A stretch of DNA of 64,000 bases from Rhodanobacter sp. DHB23 (GTDB lineage: Bacteria > Pseudomonadota > Gammaproteobacteria > Xanthomonadales > Rhodanobacteraceae). This document shows positions 32,135-45,236 of this stretch, piece after piece; the first letter of the stretch is position 1, and the number at the start of each line of letters is the position of its first letter. Both the position numbers and the translations under genes were made by a program. Location of the stretch: positions 248,001 to 312,000 of the forward strand of contig NZ_JACYXK010000027.1 of the NCBI RefSeq assembly GCF_014842975.1, written 5' to 3'. The notes beneath the pieces were generated by a model. It was not told where the DNA came from. It saw only the letters and a list, made by a program, of their open reading frames with translations, and searched no databases.

Positions 32135-33000
32135 CAGGCCACGCTCCCGCGCAATTCGGGCAATTCGTCCGTGCAGCCGTAGCGGCCGCGCGCGTCGCGC
32201 TGCACGCTTGCCACGGCGCAGGCATGGTCGTGGGTGAAGAACAGCCGCACGCCGCGCGCGAGCTTGTCGTCGAGGAAGCTGCGCTTCTCCTCGATCAGCC
32301 TTTCCGGATAGCGGTCGTAGCCCATGGTGATCGGCAGGTGCACCCAGGAACGCCCCGGGATCAGGTCGGCGCAGAACGCCACGCCGCCGATCTCCGCCAG
32401 CATCAGGCCCGGCGTATGGCCGTCCGAATAGCTGAAGCGCACGGCATCGCCCAGCGCCCTGGAATGTTCGCCCTCCACCAGCTCCAGCCGGCCGCTGTCC
32501 AGCAGCAGCTGCGTGAGTTCCGGGATGAACGAGGCGCGGTCGCGCGGATGCGGCTCCAACGCGCGTTGCCAGTGCGCCGCACCCGCCACGAAGCTGGCGT
32601 TGGGGAACAGCAGGCGCGGCGGCTGGCCTTCCTGCCACGCGGCGAGCAGGCCGCCGGCATGGTCGAAGTGCAGGTGCGACAGCACCACGGCGTGGACGTC
32701 CTCGTGCGCGAGGCCCGCCGCCGCCAGCGAATCGAGCAGCACGTGGCGATCCTCCACCACGCCATAGCGCTCGCGCAGCGAGGGCTCGAAGAACGCGCCG
32801 ATGCCGGTCTCGAACAGCACGTTGCGACCGGGCACGCCGTTCACCGTCACGCCCTTCGCCAACAGGCAGCGGCAGGCCAGCGGGATGCGGTTCTGCTCGT
32901 CCGGCGCGATCCAGCGCGACCACATCGCCTTCGGCGCGTTGCCGAACATCGCGCCGCCATCGAGACGTTGGGAATTGCCGGAAATCGAATAAAGCTCCAC
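32134..33000 (-). CDS. Metallo-beta-lactamase-fold hydrolase (lactonase/glyoxalase-like)
   Basis: A 288-residue cytosolic MBL-fold enzyme. The zinc motif is [11 protein letters not shown], with further His ligands in [10 protein letters not shown] and FTHDHACAV and the bridging Asp in FCADLIPG. The N-terminus [20 protein letters not shown] and [17 protein letters not shown] is shared with a conserved group in proteobacteria that resembles quorum-quenching lactonases, though activity is unknown. The start is GTG at 33000, with GAGG 8 bases upstream. No signal peptide is present. It leads into the TMEM43-like gene; gamma-glutamyltransferase lies upstream beyond a REP hairpin. Confidence 0.85.
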   Translation of the reverse strand: MELYSISGNSQRLDGGAMFGNAPKAMWSRWIAPDEQNRIPLACRCLLAKGVTVNGVPGRNVLFETGIGAFFEPSLRERYGVVEDRHVLLDSLAAAGLAHEDVHAVVLSHLHFDHAGGLLAAWQEGQPPRLLFPNASFVAGAAHWQRALEPHPRDRASFIPELTQLLLDSGRLELVEGEHSRALGDAVRFSYSDGHTPGLMLAEIGGVAFCADLIPGRSWVHLPITMGYDRYPERLIEEKRSFLDDKLARGVRLFFTHDHACAVASVQRDARGRYGCTDELPELRGSVA

Positions 33001-33045
33001 GTCGAAAACCTCGAGTCCGAACACCGCCTCACGCCGGCCTTGCCG

Positions 33046-33071
33046 GTCATCCCGGCGAAGGCCGGGATGAC
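33046..33071. repeat. REP hairpin
   Basis: GTCATCCCGGC-GAAG-GCCGGGATGAC, an 11-bp perfect stem with a 4-base loop, sits between the ggt stop and the metallo-hydrolase start. The same hairpin arm begins the compound palindrome at 48041-48134. Confidence 0.8.
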
Positions 33072-33077
33072 GAAGAA

Positions 33078-35062
<1,985 letters not shown>

Positions 35063-35127
35063 TCACGCGGCGCGGCCTGCGGCACGGGCATTGCGCCCGC
35101 GCCGCGCGGCCGACCATCGATTGCCGA

Positions 35128-36820
<1,693 letters not shown>

Positions 36821-36857
36821 TTAGCATGCCGCCCATTGTCTTTGAATCGCCCCCGCA

Positions 36858-37928
36858 ATGCTCAATTTCTGGAAGAAGAAGCCCGCCGAGACCCCGCCTG
36901 CAGCCGCGCCCGCAGCGCCTGCGGCGGACCCGTCGCCGGAAGCCGCGGCTCCCCCGGTCCCGGCCGAGGTGCCGGCCGCGGCCAGCGCCGCCGAGCCGGT
37001 CGAAGCCGCCCCGGCCAGGCGCGGCTGGCGCGAGCGCCTCGCCGGCAGTGCGCTGGGCCGTGGCCTCGGCTCCCTGTTCCAGCGCAATCCCAGGCTCGAC
37101 GACGACCTGCTCGACGAACTGGAGACCACCCTCATCACCGCCGACGTGGGCGTGGAAGCCAGCACCGCACTGGTGGAAAACCTGCGCCAGCGCATGCACA
37201 AGCGCGAGTTCGCCGACGCCGCCGGGTTGCGCAACGCATTGCGCGAGGCGCTGGTGGCGCTGCTCAAGCCGGTGCAGCAGCCACTGGATCCCTCCGGCCA
37301 CAAGCCTTTCGTGGTGCTCACCGTGGGCATCAACGGCGTGGGCAAGACCACGACCATCGGGAAATTGGCCCGCAGGTGGCGCGACGAAGGCCGCAACGTG
37401 CTGCTGGCCGCGGGCGACACCTTCCGCGCCGCCGCCGTCGAGCAACTCAAGACCTGGGGCGAGCGCAACGCCGTGCCGGTGATCTCGCAGGGCCAGGACG
37501 CCGATGCCGCCAGCGTGATCTTCGACGCGCTGCAGGCCGCGCGCTCGCGCGGCGCCGACGTGCTGGTGGCCGACACCGCCGGCCGCCTGCACACCCAGGG
37601 CGGCCTGATGGACGAGCTGGGCAAGATCGCCCGCGTGCTGAAGAAGCTCGACCCCGCGGCGCCGCACGAGGTGCTGATGGTGATCGACGGCACCACCGGC
37701 CAGAACGCGGTGAATCAGCTGCGCCAGTTCCGCCAGATCGTCGGCGTCACCGGCCTGGTGGTGACCAAGCTGGACGGCACCGCCAAGGGCGGCGTGGTGT
37801 TCGCGCTGGCGCGCGAGTTCGGCCTGCCGATCCGCTTCGTGGGCCTGGGCGAGACCGCCACCGACCTGCGCGCCTTCGACGCCGTCGCCTTCGTCGACGG
37901 CCTGTTGCCGGCGGCGGACCACGACTGA
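36858..37928 (+). CDS. ftsY: Signal recognition particle receptor
   Basis: A 356-residue SRP GTPase that docks ribosome-nascent chains at the membrane. The N-terminal A domain is short and rich in Ala, Pro and Glu (residues about 8-55) in place of the long acidic domain of E. coli. The N domain is followed by the G domain: P-loop GINGVGKTTT from residue 157, ARDTFRAAAVEQLK-type insertion box near 190, DTAGR (LVADTAGRLHTQ), TKLDGTAKGG and FVGLGETATDLRAFD. It is the first gene of a run with an AsmA-like gene, mutY and yggX. Confidence 0.96.
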   Translation: MLNFWKKKPAETPPAAAPAAPAADPSPEAAAPPVPAEVPAAASAAEPVEAAPARRGWRERLAGSALGRGLGSLFQRNPRLDDDLLDELETTLITADVGVEASTALVENLRQRMHKREFADAAGLRNALREALVALLKPVQQPLDPSGHKPFVVLTVGINGVGKTTTIGKLARRWRDEGRNVLLAAGDTFRAAAVEQLKTWGERNAVPVISQGQDADAASVIFDALQAARSRGADVLVADTAGRLHTQGGLMDELGKIARVLKKLDPAAPHEVLMVIDGTTGQNAVNQLRQFRQIVGVTGLVVTKLDGTAKGGVVFALAREFGLPIRFVGLGETATDLRAFDAVAFVDGLLPAADHD

Positions 37929-37940
37929 TGCGGGGCTGAC

Positions 37941-39017
37941 GTGGCGCCCCGGCTGCGACGCCTGCTGCTGGCCGCGAGCGCACTGGCGCTCGCCGTGCTG
38001 CTGGCCGTGGCGATCTCGGTCTACCTGTTGCTGCGCCCCGACCGCTTCACCGCGATGCTGCAGGAGCAGGCGCGGCAGGCCGGCCTCGTGCTCAACCTGG
38101 ACAGTCCCGCCAGCCCCAGCGTGCTTCCGCGCCCGGCGCTGGAACTGCACGGCATCACCCTCGTCGCCGAAGGCGCGGACAGCCCCATCCTGTTCGCCAC
38201 CAGCGGCCGGCTGGTGCTGCCATGGAGCACCCTGCTCGGCGGCCCCGCCGCCATCAAGCAGATGGAGGTCGACGGGCCGCGCGTCGACCTCGGCGCCCTG
38301 CAGGGCTGGCTCGCCACGCAGCCGCCACAGCCGGCGAACGCGCCGCCCGCGCTGCCGCGCATCGACACCGGCATCCGCATCGAGCACGGCAGCGTGGTGC
38401 ATGGCGACGAGCTGCTGTTCGACAACGTCACGCTGACCGCCGGCACGCTGACGCCCGACCGCCGCTTCCCGCTGGACATGTCGGCCACCACCGCCTCGGG
38501 CGCGCCGCTGCAGATGCGGCTCACCGCCACGCCACGCATCCATGGCAACGCACTGCAGCTCGACGACATCCAGCTGCACCTGTCGCAGGGCAGCGGCAGC
38601 ACGCTCGCGCTGCACGGCGACGCCCGCTGGCGCGGCGGGGCGAACGCGGACGCGCAACTCGGCGGCAGGCTCGACCAGGCCGATGCCGGCAGCTACGACG
38701 TCGCGCTCACGCTCACGCCCGCCGACCAGACCGACCCGCTGCTGCTGCACCTGAAACTGGACGGCCCCGACAATCACGCCGACATGAGCCTGCCGCCGCT
38801 GGCGCTGGCGCACTGGTGGAGCACGTTCGGCACGCCAAGCGATCCGCAGGCGGCGGTGCAGCCAGGCCTTCCGCCCGGCAGCGGCACGCTGCACCTGTCG
38901 AAACTGCAGATCGGCAGCCTCGGCATCACCGGCCTCGACGTGCAGGCCGGCGACGCCGTGCCCGCCGCCGCCAGCAGCGCGGCGGACAAGCCCGGCAGCG
39001 GCGGCGCAGCGAAGTGA
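37941..39017 (+). CDS. AsmA-like inner-membrane protein
   Basis: A 358-residue protein starting with GTG 12 bases after ftsY. An N-terminal helix (LLAASALALAVLLAVAISVYLL) anchors a periplasmic beta-rich domain with repeated motifs such as LELHGITLVAEGADSPILFA and IRIEHGSVVHGDELLFDNVT, in the pattern of AsmA/YhdP proteins, which span the periplasm and help move phospholipids to the outer membrane. It is much shorter than AsmA and ends in an Ala/Ser/Gly-rich tail. Its stop overlaps the mutY start (GTGA). Family assignment is moderately sure. Confidence 0.72.
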   Translation: MAPRLRRLLLAASALALAVLLAVAISVYLLLRPDRFTAMLQEQARQAGLVLNLDSPASPSVLPRPALELHGITLVAEGADSPILFATSGRLVLPWSTLLGGPAAIKQMEVDGPRVDLGALQGWLATQPPQPANAPPALPRIDTGIRIEHGSVVHGDELLFDNVTLTAGTLTPDRRFPLDMSATTASGAPLQMRLTATPRIHGNALQLDDIQLHLSQGSGSTLALHGDARWRGGANADAQLGGRLDQADAGSYDVALTLTPADQTDPLLLHLKLDGPDNHADMSLPPLALAHWWSTFGTPSDPQAAVQPGLPPGSGTLHLSKLQIGSLGITGLDVQAGDAVPAAASSAADKPGSGGAAK

Positions 39018-40075
39018 AGCCGTTCGCCGATGCCCTGCTGGCCTGGTTCGACGACCACGGCCGCCACGACCTGCCCTGGCAGCACGCGCTGGACGACGGC
39101 CGGCGCGACGCCTACCGCGTGTGGCTGTCGGAAATCATGCTGCAGCAGACCCAGGTGGCCACCGTGGCCGGCTACTTCGAGCGCTTCGTCGCCGCGCTGC
39201 CCACCCTGCGCGACCTCGCCGCCGCGCCGGAAGACCAGGTGCTCGCGCTGTGGTCCGGCCTGGGCTACTACCGCCGCGCGCGTTTCCTGCAGCGCGCCGC
39301 GCAGCTCTGCGTGGAACGCCACGACGGCGAGTTGCCGCGCGACTTCGACGCGCTGGCCGCGCTGCCTGGCATCGGCCGCTCCACCGCCGGCGCCATCCTC
39401 GCGCAGGCGCACGGGCTGCGCTTCCCCATCCTCGACGGCAACGTCAAGCGCGTGCTGGCGCGCTACCACGGCATCCACGGCCATCCCGGCGAAAGCGCGG
39501 TGGAGAAGCAGCTCTGGCGGCACGCCGACGCGCACACCCCGGCTGCGCGCGTGGCCGACTACACGCAGGCCATCATGGACCTGGGCGCCACCGTGTGCAC
39601 GCGCAGCCGGCCGCGTTGCGCAGCCTGCCCGCTGGCCGGGGACTGCATCGCCCTGCGCGACGGCCTCGTCACTCAGCTGCCCTCGCCCAAGCCGACGAAG
39701 ACCACGCCCACCCGCGCAACCGTGATGCTGATACTGCGCGACGCGCGCGGCCACGTGCTGCTGGAACGGCGCGGCCCGCTAGGCGTGTGGCCCGGCCTGT
39801 GGAGCCTGCCCGAAGCCGCGGACATCGACGCCGCCTGGCGCCATGCGCGGCGGCACGCACGCATCGACGACGCGCAGGCGCTCGCCCCTTTCACCCACGT
39901 GTTCAGCCACTACAAGCTGCGCGTCGAACCGCTGCTGTTCGACGGCGCGACGGCCGCGCGCGGCATCGCCGATAATCCGGACCTGCGCTGGTGCGACGCC
40001 GGCACGCAGGCCGCGCTCGGCCTGCCCGCACCCGTGCGCAAGCTGCTGCAGAACCTCGAAGGATCCACCGCATGA
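39014..40075 (+). CDS. mutY: Adenine DNA glycosylase
   Basis: A 353-residue repair enzyme that removes adenine mispaired with 8-oxoguanine. It starts with GTG at 39014, overlapping the AsmA-like stop. Features: catalytic Glu40 in [13 protein letters not shown], helix-hairpin-helix [13 protein letters not shown], catalytic Asp141 in [11 protein letters not shown], and the [4Fe-4S] cluster Cys195, Cys202, Cys205 and Cys211 ([17 protein letters not shown]). The C-terminal third is the NUDIX-like domain that recognises 8-oxoG ([34 protein letters not shown]). Its stop overlaps the yggX ATG. Confidence 0.96.
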   Translation: MKPFADALLAWFDDHGRHDLPWQHALDDGRRDAYRVWLSEIMLQQTQVATVAGYFERFVAALPTLRDLAAAPEDQVLALWSGLGYYRRARFLQRAAQLCVERHDGELPRDFDALAALPGIGRSTAGAILAQAHGLRFPILDGNVKRVLARYHGIHGHPGESAVEKQLWRHADAHTPAARVADYTQAIMDLGATVCTRSRPRCAACPLAGDCIALRDGLVTQLPSPKPTKTTPTRATVMLILRDARGHVLLERRGPLGVWPGLWSLPEAADIDAAWRHARRHARIDDAQALAPFTHVFSHYKLRVEPLLFDGATAARGIADNPDLRWCDAGTQAALGLPAPVRKLLQNLEGSTA

Positions 40076-40350
40076 GCCGCATCGTCCACTGCGCCAAACT
40101 CGGCATCGACGCCGAAGGCCTCGACTTCGCCCCCTGGCCCGGCCCGCTGGGCCAGCGCATCTACGCCGGCATCAGCAAGCCCGCGTGGCAGCAGTGGCTG
40201 GCCCACCAGACCATGCTGATCAACGAGAACCGGCTCAACCCGCTCGACCCGGCGGCGCGCAAGTACCTCGCGGAACAGATGGAGAAATTCCTGTTCGGCG
40301 GCGAGGTCGACCAGGCCACCGGCTACACCGCGCCCGACGCGGAATCCTGA
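40072..40350 (+). CDS. yggX: Probable Fe(2+)-trafficking protein
   Basis: A 92-residue protein of the YggX family, which protects iron-sulfur clusters from oxidative damage. The conserved N-terminus [20 protein letters not shown] holds the single conserved Cys7, and [20 protein letters not shown] with [13 protein letters not shown] completes the family pattern. ATGA overlap with mutY, itself an Fe-S enzyme, is a conserved arrangement and suggests common expression against oxidative stress. Confidence 0.95.
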   Translation: MSRIVHCAKLGIDAEGLDFAPWPGPLGQRIYAGISKPAWQQWLAHQTMLINENRLNPLDPAARKYLAEQMEKFLFGGEVDQATGYTAPDAES

Positions 40351-40628
40351 CGACGGCCTGGCCGGGCCGGGACCGGTCCGGCATGCCGCATGGACGGCGG
40401 CGCAAACGCCGCTTCGCATCGATCGAATGCCATAGGCATCGGCACCGCCGGCTTCACCGCCCGTGATAGCCTGCGCCGTCGATGCGCACCCGGGAGTCCG
40501 GCCGTCCGGATTCCCGGCTGCGACGGCATTCCGGCCGACGATTCCATGCACGCAAGCAGCGGCCCAGCGGCCGCGGGCGGCATGCATCGCGTCGTCCGGC
40601 GATCACTGACCGAACAGGGGAAATACAG

Positions 40629-41159
40629 GTGTTGACGCTCGAAGAATGGACGATGCTTGGCACATGGGCCGCACCTGCGGTGGCGGCGCTGGGTTTCCTG
40701 CTGATCCGCAACCAGCTCCAGGGCGACCGCGAGGCGCTGGAGACGCAGACCAGCTGGGAGATCTACAACGTGGGCGGCGGCATCCTGCAGACCTTCATCG
40801 GCAACCCCGAGTGCCGGCCGTTCTTCTACGACGGCGTCGAGGCACCAAACGCGGAGCCGCTGCGCAGCAAGGTGCTGGCGGTGAACGAGCTGATCTGCGA
40901 TCACATGGAAAACATCATCCTGCACCGCCGCGCGCTGGATGCGGAAACCTACCAGGTGTGGGTGCTTTACATGCAGGGCCTGTACAACCGCAGCCCGGTG
41001 ATGCGCGCGTTCCTGCAGCCCGAGTCCGAGGGCTATCGCTATTCCGGCCAGTTGCTGGACCTGCTGCGCGAAGGCCTGCGCGAGCAGGTGGGCTCGCAGG
41101 ACTGGCTGGACCGGCAGAAGGCCGCCGCCACCGCGGTCAGGCAGCCGGGTAACGCATGA
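40629..41159 (+). CDS. Membrane-anchored protein of unknown function
   Basis: A 176-residue protein with one N-terminal helix (MLGTWAAPAVAALGFLLIRN at about 9-28) and a cytoplasmic, mostly helical body: LETQTSWEIYNVGGGILQTF, VLAVNELICDHMENIILHRR, YQVWVLYMQGLYNRSPVMRA. I do not know the family; a single anchor and helical tail of this size resemble small uncharacterised membrane proteins such as DUF4760. It starts with GTG at 40629, with AGGGGA 8 bases upstream. The 278 bases before it contain no gene. The last 23 bases overlap the convergent GNAT gene. Confidence 0.65.
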   Translation: MLTLEEWTMLGTWAAPAVAALGFLLIRNQLQGDREALETQTSWEIYNVGGGILQTFIGNPECRPFFYDGVEAPNAEPLRSKVLAVNELICDHMENIILHRRALDAETYQVWVLYMQGLYNRSPVMRAFLQPESEGYRYSGQLLDLLREGLREQVGSQDWLDRQKAAATAVRQPGNA

Positions 41160-41616
41160 TGGTGATCGGGCGGCCCACGTAGCTGTCCGTTTCCAGCGTG
41201 CGCCAGCCGAGGCGCCGGTACAGCTCCACCTGGTCGAAGGTGTACAGGTAGAGCGCCGGCGCCAGGGCCACGGCATAGTCCATGGCGTACTGCACCAACG
41301 CGGCGCCGATGCCGCGGCGACGCCACTCCGGCAACACCAGCACGTTGGCCAGCCACGGCCCCAGCCCGGGGCGGGTGGGCAAATCGTGCGGCACGATGCT
41401 GGCGATGCCCGCCAGCGCGCCGTCGACGCGCGCGCCGAAGAACTTGGGCACGTGCACCGACGCCTGCAGCGATTGCGCGATATCGTGCCGGTTCTCGGCC
41501 CAGACGGCGGCCGATTCGGCATGTGCCCATTCGTCGTAGACCCAGCTTGCCGCCTGCCCGGCTTCGCCCGCGTCGCGCAGCGGCGAGATGTCCAGGTTGG
41601 CGGGAATGGCTGGCAT
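41137..41616 (-). CDS. GNAT-family N-acetyltransferase
   Basis: A 159-residue acyltransferase. The acetyl-CoA-binding motif A is VLVLPEWRRRGIGAALVQYA, with the Q/R-x-x-G-x-G/A loop, and motif B follows in LYLYTFDQVELYRRLGWRTL. The N-terminal WVYDEWAHAE segment is seen in a group of uncharacterised GNATs. The acceptor is unknown. Cytosolic, single gene, close to the tRNA-Phe gene. Confidence 0.85.
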   Translation of the reverse strand: MPAIPANLDISPLRDAGEAGQAASWVYDEWAHAESAAVWAENRHDIAQSLQASVHVPKFFGARVDGALAGIASIVPHDLPTRPGLGPWLANVLVLPEWRRRGIGAALVQYAMDYAVALAPALYLYTFDQVELYRRLGWRTLETDSYVGRPITIMRYPAA

Positions 41617-41811
41617 CGTTGCTTTCGATCATGGCGGATACGGGCTTGCACGATAACAGTCCCACGCCGCTGCGCGCGCCGGGCCGGTGCCGCCAGGGCA
41701 TCGCATGGCGCAACGGATGCCGCCGGTGCACGGCATGCGGATACGCGGAAAGCCTTGCGCTACGGGCCTGCGGACACCGCGTCGGCGACGCCAGCGGAAC
41801 GTGGCCGTCCC

Positions 41812-41840
41812 TTGACAACCCCGCCACCCGCCGCTTTAAT
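41812..41840 (+). promoter_or_regulatory. Sigma-70 promoter of tRNA-Phe
   Basis: TTGACA (41812-41817), a 17-base spacer and TTTAAT (41835-41840). The -35 is a perfect consensus, and the mature tRNA begins 23 bases after the -10. The spacer is GC-rich, as often found in stable-RNA promoters. Confidence 0.85.
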
Positions 41841-41862
41841 ACGCGGCTTGCCGAAATGCTTT

Positions 41863-41938
41863 GGCCGGGTAGCTCAGTTGGTAGAGCAGGGGATTGAAAA
41901 TCCCCGTGTCGGCGGTTCGATTCCGTCCCCGGCCACCA
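41863..41938 (+). tRNA. tRNA-Phe (GAA)
   Basis: A 76-base tRNA. Acceptor stem GGCCGGG pairs with CCCGGCC (41928-41934), discriminator A and encoded CCA follow. The D arm is GCTCAGTTGGTAGAGC. The anticodon stem GGGGA / TCCCC holds loop TTGAAAA, giving anticodon GAA. The T arm contains GGTTCGATTCC. All invariant positions are in place. Confidence 0.97.
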
Positions 41939-41945
41939 TGTTCAG

Positions 41946-41975
41946 ACGGCCCGCAGCGATGCGGGCCGTTTTTAT
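41946..41975 (+). terminator. Rho-independent terminator of tRNA-Phe
   Basis: Perfect 10-bp stem ACGGCCCGCA / TGCGGGCCGT, GCGA tetraloop, followed by TTTTATTT. Starts 8 bases after the tRNA. Confidence 0.93.
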
Positions 41976-42066
41976 TTGCGCTACTGTCGCCCTCGGCCGG
42001 CTTTCACGGGTGCGGCCCGGGGAACCCGCAGGGGGTTCGGGCATTCGCACGTCGAGAGTGTTTGGT

Positions 42067-43149
42067 GTGGCACGGCAGTCGGCAGGACAGGGCAAACCCA
42101 CGCACGAACCGAAGCGCGTCGCGCAGACGACGCTGTCCCGGCGCGTCCATCGCTTCCGCATGCTGGGCATGGGCGTGGCGGCGCTGCCGATCGCGGCGGT
42201 GTTGCACGAAAACGGCTGGTCGCCCTGGCTGGCGGCCCTGCTCGCGTTCACCGGCCTGATCTGGCCGCAGCTGGCCCGCTGGCTGGCCAGGCGCAGCGCC
42301 ACGCCGTTCCAGGCCGAGCTGCACAACCTGATGGTCGATTCGCTGCTCGCCGGGCTGTGGGTGCCGCTGATGCACTTCAACCTGCTGCCGGCCGTGCTGC
42401 TCCCCACCGTGGCCACCGCCGACAAGATCAACACCGGCATCCGCGGCCTGTGGCTGCGCTCGCTGCCGGTCATGCTGCTTGGCGTGCTGGTCGGCGGCCT
42501 GCCCACCGGCTTCGCGGTGCGCCTGCAGACCAGCACGCTGGTGATACTCGCCTGCCTGCCGCTGCTGGTCGTGCATACCCTGGCGGTCAGCCTGGGCACC
42601 TACCGCCTGATCCGCACGGTGCAGGGGCGCAACCGGCAATTGGCCGCGCTGAGCCGGCAGGATCCGCTGACCGGCCTCGCCAACCATCGTCACTGGCGCG
42701 AGGAGAGCGCCCGGCTGCTGGCCGAGCGCAGCGCGCAAGGCCTGCCCAGCACGCTGCTGATGATCGACATGGACAGGCTCAAGGCGATCAACGACGAGTA
42801 CGGCCACGGCGCGGGCGACGACGCGCTGTGCCGGCTGGCCGCGCTGATCCGCAGGCATGCCGGGCCGGAGGCGCTGGCCGGCCGGCTCGGTGGCGACGAG
42901 TTTTCCGTCATGCTGCCCTGCGGGCGGACCCATGCCGCGGCCATTGCCGAGCAACTGCGCGAGACCATGGCTGCCGCGCGCTGGCCACAGCGCCCGGGCC
43001 TGTGCTGCACGATCAGCGTGGGCCTGATCGAGGCCGGCGAGGTCGAGAACACGCTGCATGACTGGAGCGAAGCCGCCGACCGTGCGATGTACCGGGCCAA
43101 GCAGTCCGGGCGCAACCGCATCGCCAGCGACGAGTCGGTCGCCTCCTGA
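42067..43149 (+). CDS. MASE2-GGDEF diguanylate cyclase
   Basis: A 360-residue membrane-bound enzyme that makes cyclic di-GMP from two GTP. The N-terminal half is a MASE2 sensor of five or six helices: FRMLGMGVAALPIAAVLHEN, LIWPQLARWLARRSATPFQA, HFNLLPAVLLPTVATADKIN. The GGDEF domain from about residue 195 includes DPLTGLANHRHW, the metal-binding LMIDMDRLKAINDEYGH and the intact active-site GRLGGDEFSVML. An I-site (RxxD) is not obvious. The start is uncertain: GTG at 42067 or 42058, with GAGAG upstream. The signal sensed by MASE2 is unknown. Confidence 0.88.
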   Translation: MARQSAGQGKPTHEPKRVAQTTLSRRVHRFRMLGMGVAALPIAAVLHENGWSPWLAALLAFTGLIWPQLARWLARRSATPFQAELHNLMVDSLLAGLWVPLMHFNLLPAVLLPTVATADKINTGIRGLWLRSLPVMLLGVLVGGLPTGFAVRLQTSTLVILACLPLLVVHTLAVSLGTYRLIRTVQGRNRQLAALSRQDPLTGLANHRHWREESARLLAERSAQGLPSTLLMIDMDRLKAINDEYGHGAGDDALCRLAALIRRHAGPEALAGRLGGDEFSVMLPCGRTHAAAIAEQLRETMAAARWPQRPGLCCTISVGLIEAGEVENTLHDWSEAADRAMYRAKQSGRNRIASDESVAS

Positions 43150-43274
43150 ACCTTCCCGCGGCCCGGGGAGACTGTGAATGGCTTCCCGGCTGTCACCGCC
43201 CTGCCACCCGCGGATCACCGGCACGCCATGCGCGGCGGCGAGACTCTCGCGCCTAGCCCGCGAGTGCCGCAGCC

Positions 43275-43532
43275 GTGCCAGCCCAGTACGTCACCCCGTC
43301 GAAGTTCGGCCTGTTCCGCATCGTGCGGCACGGACGGCGCTGGCGCAGCCTGCTTGGAGGCTGCGAGCTGGCGCGGCACGACGACGCGCTCGCGGCACTG
43401 GCGTACCTGCAGTCCAGTTGCCCGCGCGCACGCTTGCCGGCCGACCTGGATGCGTGGCGCTACCTGGCCGAACCGCCGGCCCGGCTGGCGCAGGCCAGCA
43501 GCAACGACGAGGACTGGCTGTTGACGGGCTGA
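43275..43532 (+). CDS. Small protein of unknown function (85 aa)
   Basis: An 85-residue protein starting at a GTG codon, with MPAQYVTPSKFGLFRIVRHG and a basic tract, then an acidic, alanine-rich second half ending SNDEDWLLTG. No signal peptide, helix or family is recognised. It lies between the GGDEF gene and the convergent antiporter gene, its stop 1 base from the antiporter's. Weakly supported by codon bias only. Confidence 0.45.
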   Translation: MPAQYVTPSKFGLFRIVRHGRRWRSLLGGCELARHDDALAALAYLQSSCPRARLPADLDAWRYLAEPPARLAQASSNDEDWLLTG

Positions 43533-43533
43533 C

Positions 43534-45213
43534 TCAGGCCGTGGCCGCCGCCCCGCCCGCGGCAAGGCGGTCGAGCATGCCGCGCGCGATTTCCCGCTCG
43601 CCGGACAGCACCAGGTTCGCGCCCTGCCCGCGCAGGTGCGCGGCGCCGGCGCCGGAACCCGCACGCGCGCAGATCGTCAGCCCGGGATTGATCCGCCGCG
43701 CCACGCGCACGATCTCGCCGGCCTCGAACGCATCCGGCACGGTCACCAGCAGCGCCTTCGCGGCACCGAGGTTGGCGGCGGCCAGCGCCTCGTCGCGCGA
43801 GGCCTGGCCGGAGATGGTGCGGATGCCTTGCGCGCGCAGCTCCTCGACGCGCTCGTGCTCCAGCTCCATCGCCAGCAGCGGAATGCCGTCCGCGCGCAGC
43901 GCGTCGCACAGCAGTCGCCCCACCCGCCCATAGCCCGCCACCACGACATGGCCGGACAGGTCCCCGGCCTGCTCGGGCACGGGCTCGTCGGGCGCCGCCG
44001 CCGCGGCATCCTGCGCCGCCTCGCGCGCGTCCAGCCACGGCCTGGCGCGATCGAGCAGCTTGAATAGCAGCGGGTTGAGCAGGATGGACAGGATCGCCGC
44101 GGCCAGCAGCACGTCCTGCGCCTCCTTCGACACCATCTGCTGGGCCACGCCCACGCCGATCAGGATGAAGGAGAACTCGCCGATCTGCGCCAGGCTCACC
44201 GCGATGGTGAGCGCGGTGCGCAGCGGCCGCCGCGAGGCCAGCACGATGAGCAGCGCCGCCAGCGACTTGCCCAGCACGATGATCGCCAGCGCCGCCAGCA
44301 CCACCAGCGGCTCGCTGAGCAGCACGCGGTAGTTGAACAGCATGCCGACCGAGACGAAGAACAGCACCGCGAACGCGTCGCGCAGCGGCAATGTCTCCTC
44401 CGCCGCGTCGTGCGCCAGCTTCGATTCGCCCATCATCATGCCGGCGAAGAACGCGCCCAGTTCGAACGACACGCCAAACGCACCGGCCAGGCCGAACGCC
44501 ACGCCCAGCGCGATCGCCAGCACCGCCAGGCGGAACAGTTCGCGCGAGCCGCTGACCGCCACCCGCGCGAGCAGCCACGGGATCAGCCGCGCGCCCACCA
44601 CCAGCATCAACGCCACGAACAGGATCACCTTGCCGATGGCGATACCCACGGTGCCGGCCAGCGCGCCGAACGAGACGCCCTGCCCCGCGGCCAGCGCGCC
44701 GCCCACCGCGGGCAACAGCACCAGGGCCAGCACCATCGCGAAGTCCTCCACGATCAGCCAGCCCACCGCGATGCGGCCGCGCTCGGTTTCCAGCAGCCGG
44801 CGTTCCTCCATCGCGCGCAGCAGCACCACGGTGCTGGCCACCGACAGCGCCAGCCCGAACACGAAGCCCTGCGCGAACGGCCAGCCCAGCGCCATGCCGA
44901 GCAACACGCCCAGCACGGTGGCCACCGCCATCTGGATCAGCGCGCCGGGGATGGCCAGCGACTTCACCGACAGCAGGTCCTTCAGCGAGAAATGCAGGCC
45001 CACGCCGAACATCAGCAGCACCACGCCGACCTCGGCCAGCTCGTGCGCGATACGGCCGTCCGCCACGTAGCCCGGCGTGAACGGCCCCACCACCACGCCG
45101 GCCAGCAGGTAGCCGGCCAGCTCGGGCAGTTTCAGCCGGTGCGCCAGCGCGGCGAACACGAAGGCCAGCACGATGCCGCTGACGAGGGTGGCGATGAGCG
45201 GTGCTTCGTGCAT
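43534..45213 (-). CDS. Kef/YbaL-type cation:proton antiporter (CPA2)
   Basis: A 559-residue inner-membrane transporter. Residues 1-385 form about twelve helices with the CPA2 landmarks LPELAGYLLAGVVVGPFTPG, GVVLLMFGVGLHFSLKDLL and ELGAFFAGMMMGESKLAHDA. After a charged linker (about 390-420) comes a TrkA-N/RCK domain with the NAD-binding GHVVVAGYGRVGRLLCDAL. It probably exchanges K+ (or Na+) for protons. No ancillary flavoprotein (KefF/KefG) is adjacent, and the protein resembles YbaL/RosB more than KefC. Confidence 0.9.
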   Translation of the reverse strand: MHEAPLIATLVSGIVLAFVFAALAHRLKLPELAGYLLAGVVVGPFTPGYVADGRIAHELAEVGVVLLMFGVGLHFSLKDLLSVKSLAIPGALIQMAVATVLGVLLGMALGWPFAQGFVFGLALSVASTVVLLRAMEERRLLETERGRIAVGWLIVEDFAMVLALVLLPAVGGALAAGQGVSFGALAGTVGIAIGKVILFVALMLVVGARLIPWLLARVAVSGSRELFRLAVLAIALGVAFGLAGAFGVSFELGAFFAGMMMGESKLAHDAAEETLPLRDAFAVLFFVSVGMLFNYRVLLSEPLVVLAALAIIVLGKSLAALLIVLASRRPLRTALTIAVSLAQIGEFSFILIGVGVAQQMVSKEAQDVLLAAAILSILLNPLLFKLLDRARPWLDAREAAQDAAAAAPDEPVPEQAGDLSGHVVVAGYGRVGRLLCDALRADGIPLLAMELEHERVEELRAQGIRTISGQASRDEALAAANLGAAKALLVTVPDAFEAGEIVRVARRINPGLTICARAGSGAGAAHLRGQGANLVLSGEREIARGMLDRLAAGGAAATA

Positions 45214-45236
45214 GGCGGCTATCCGGTTCCGTAGGT

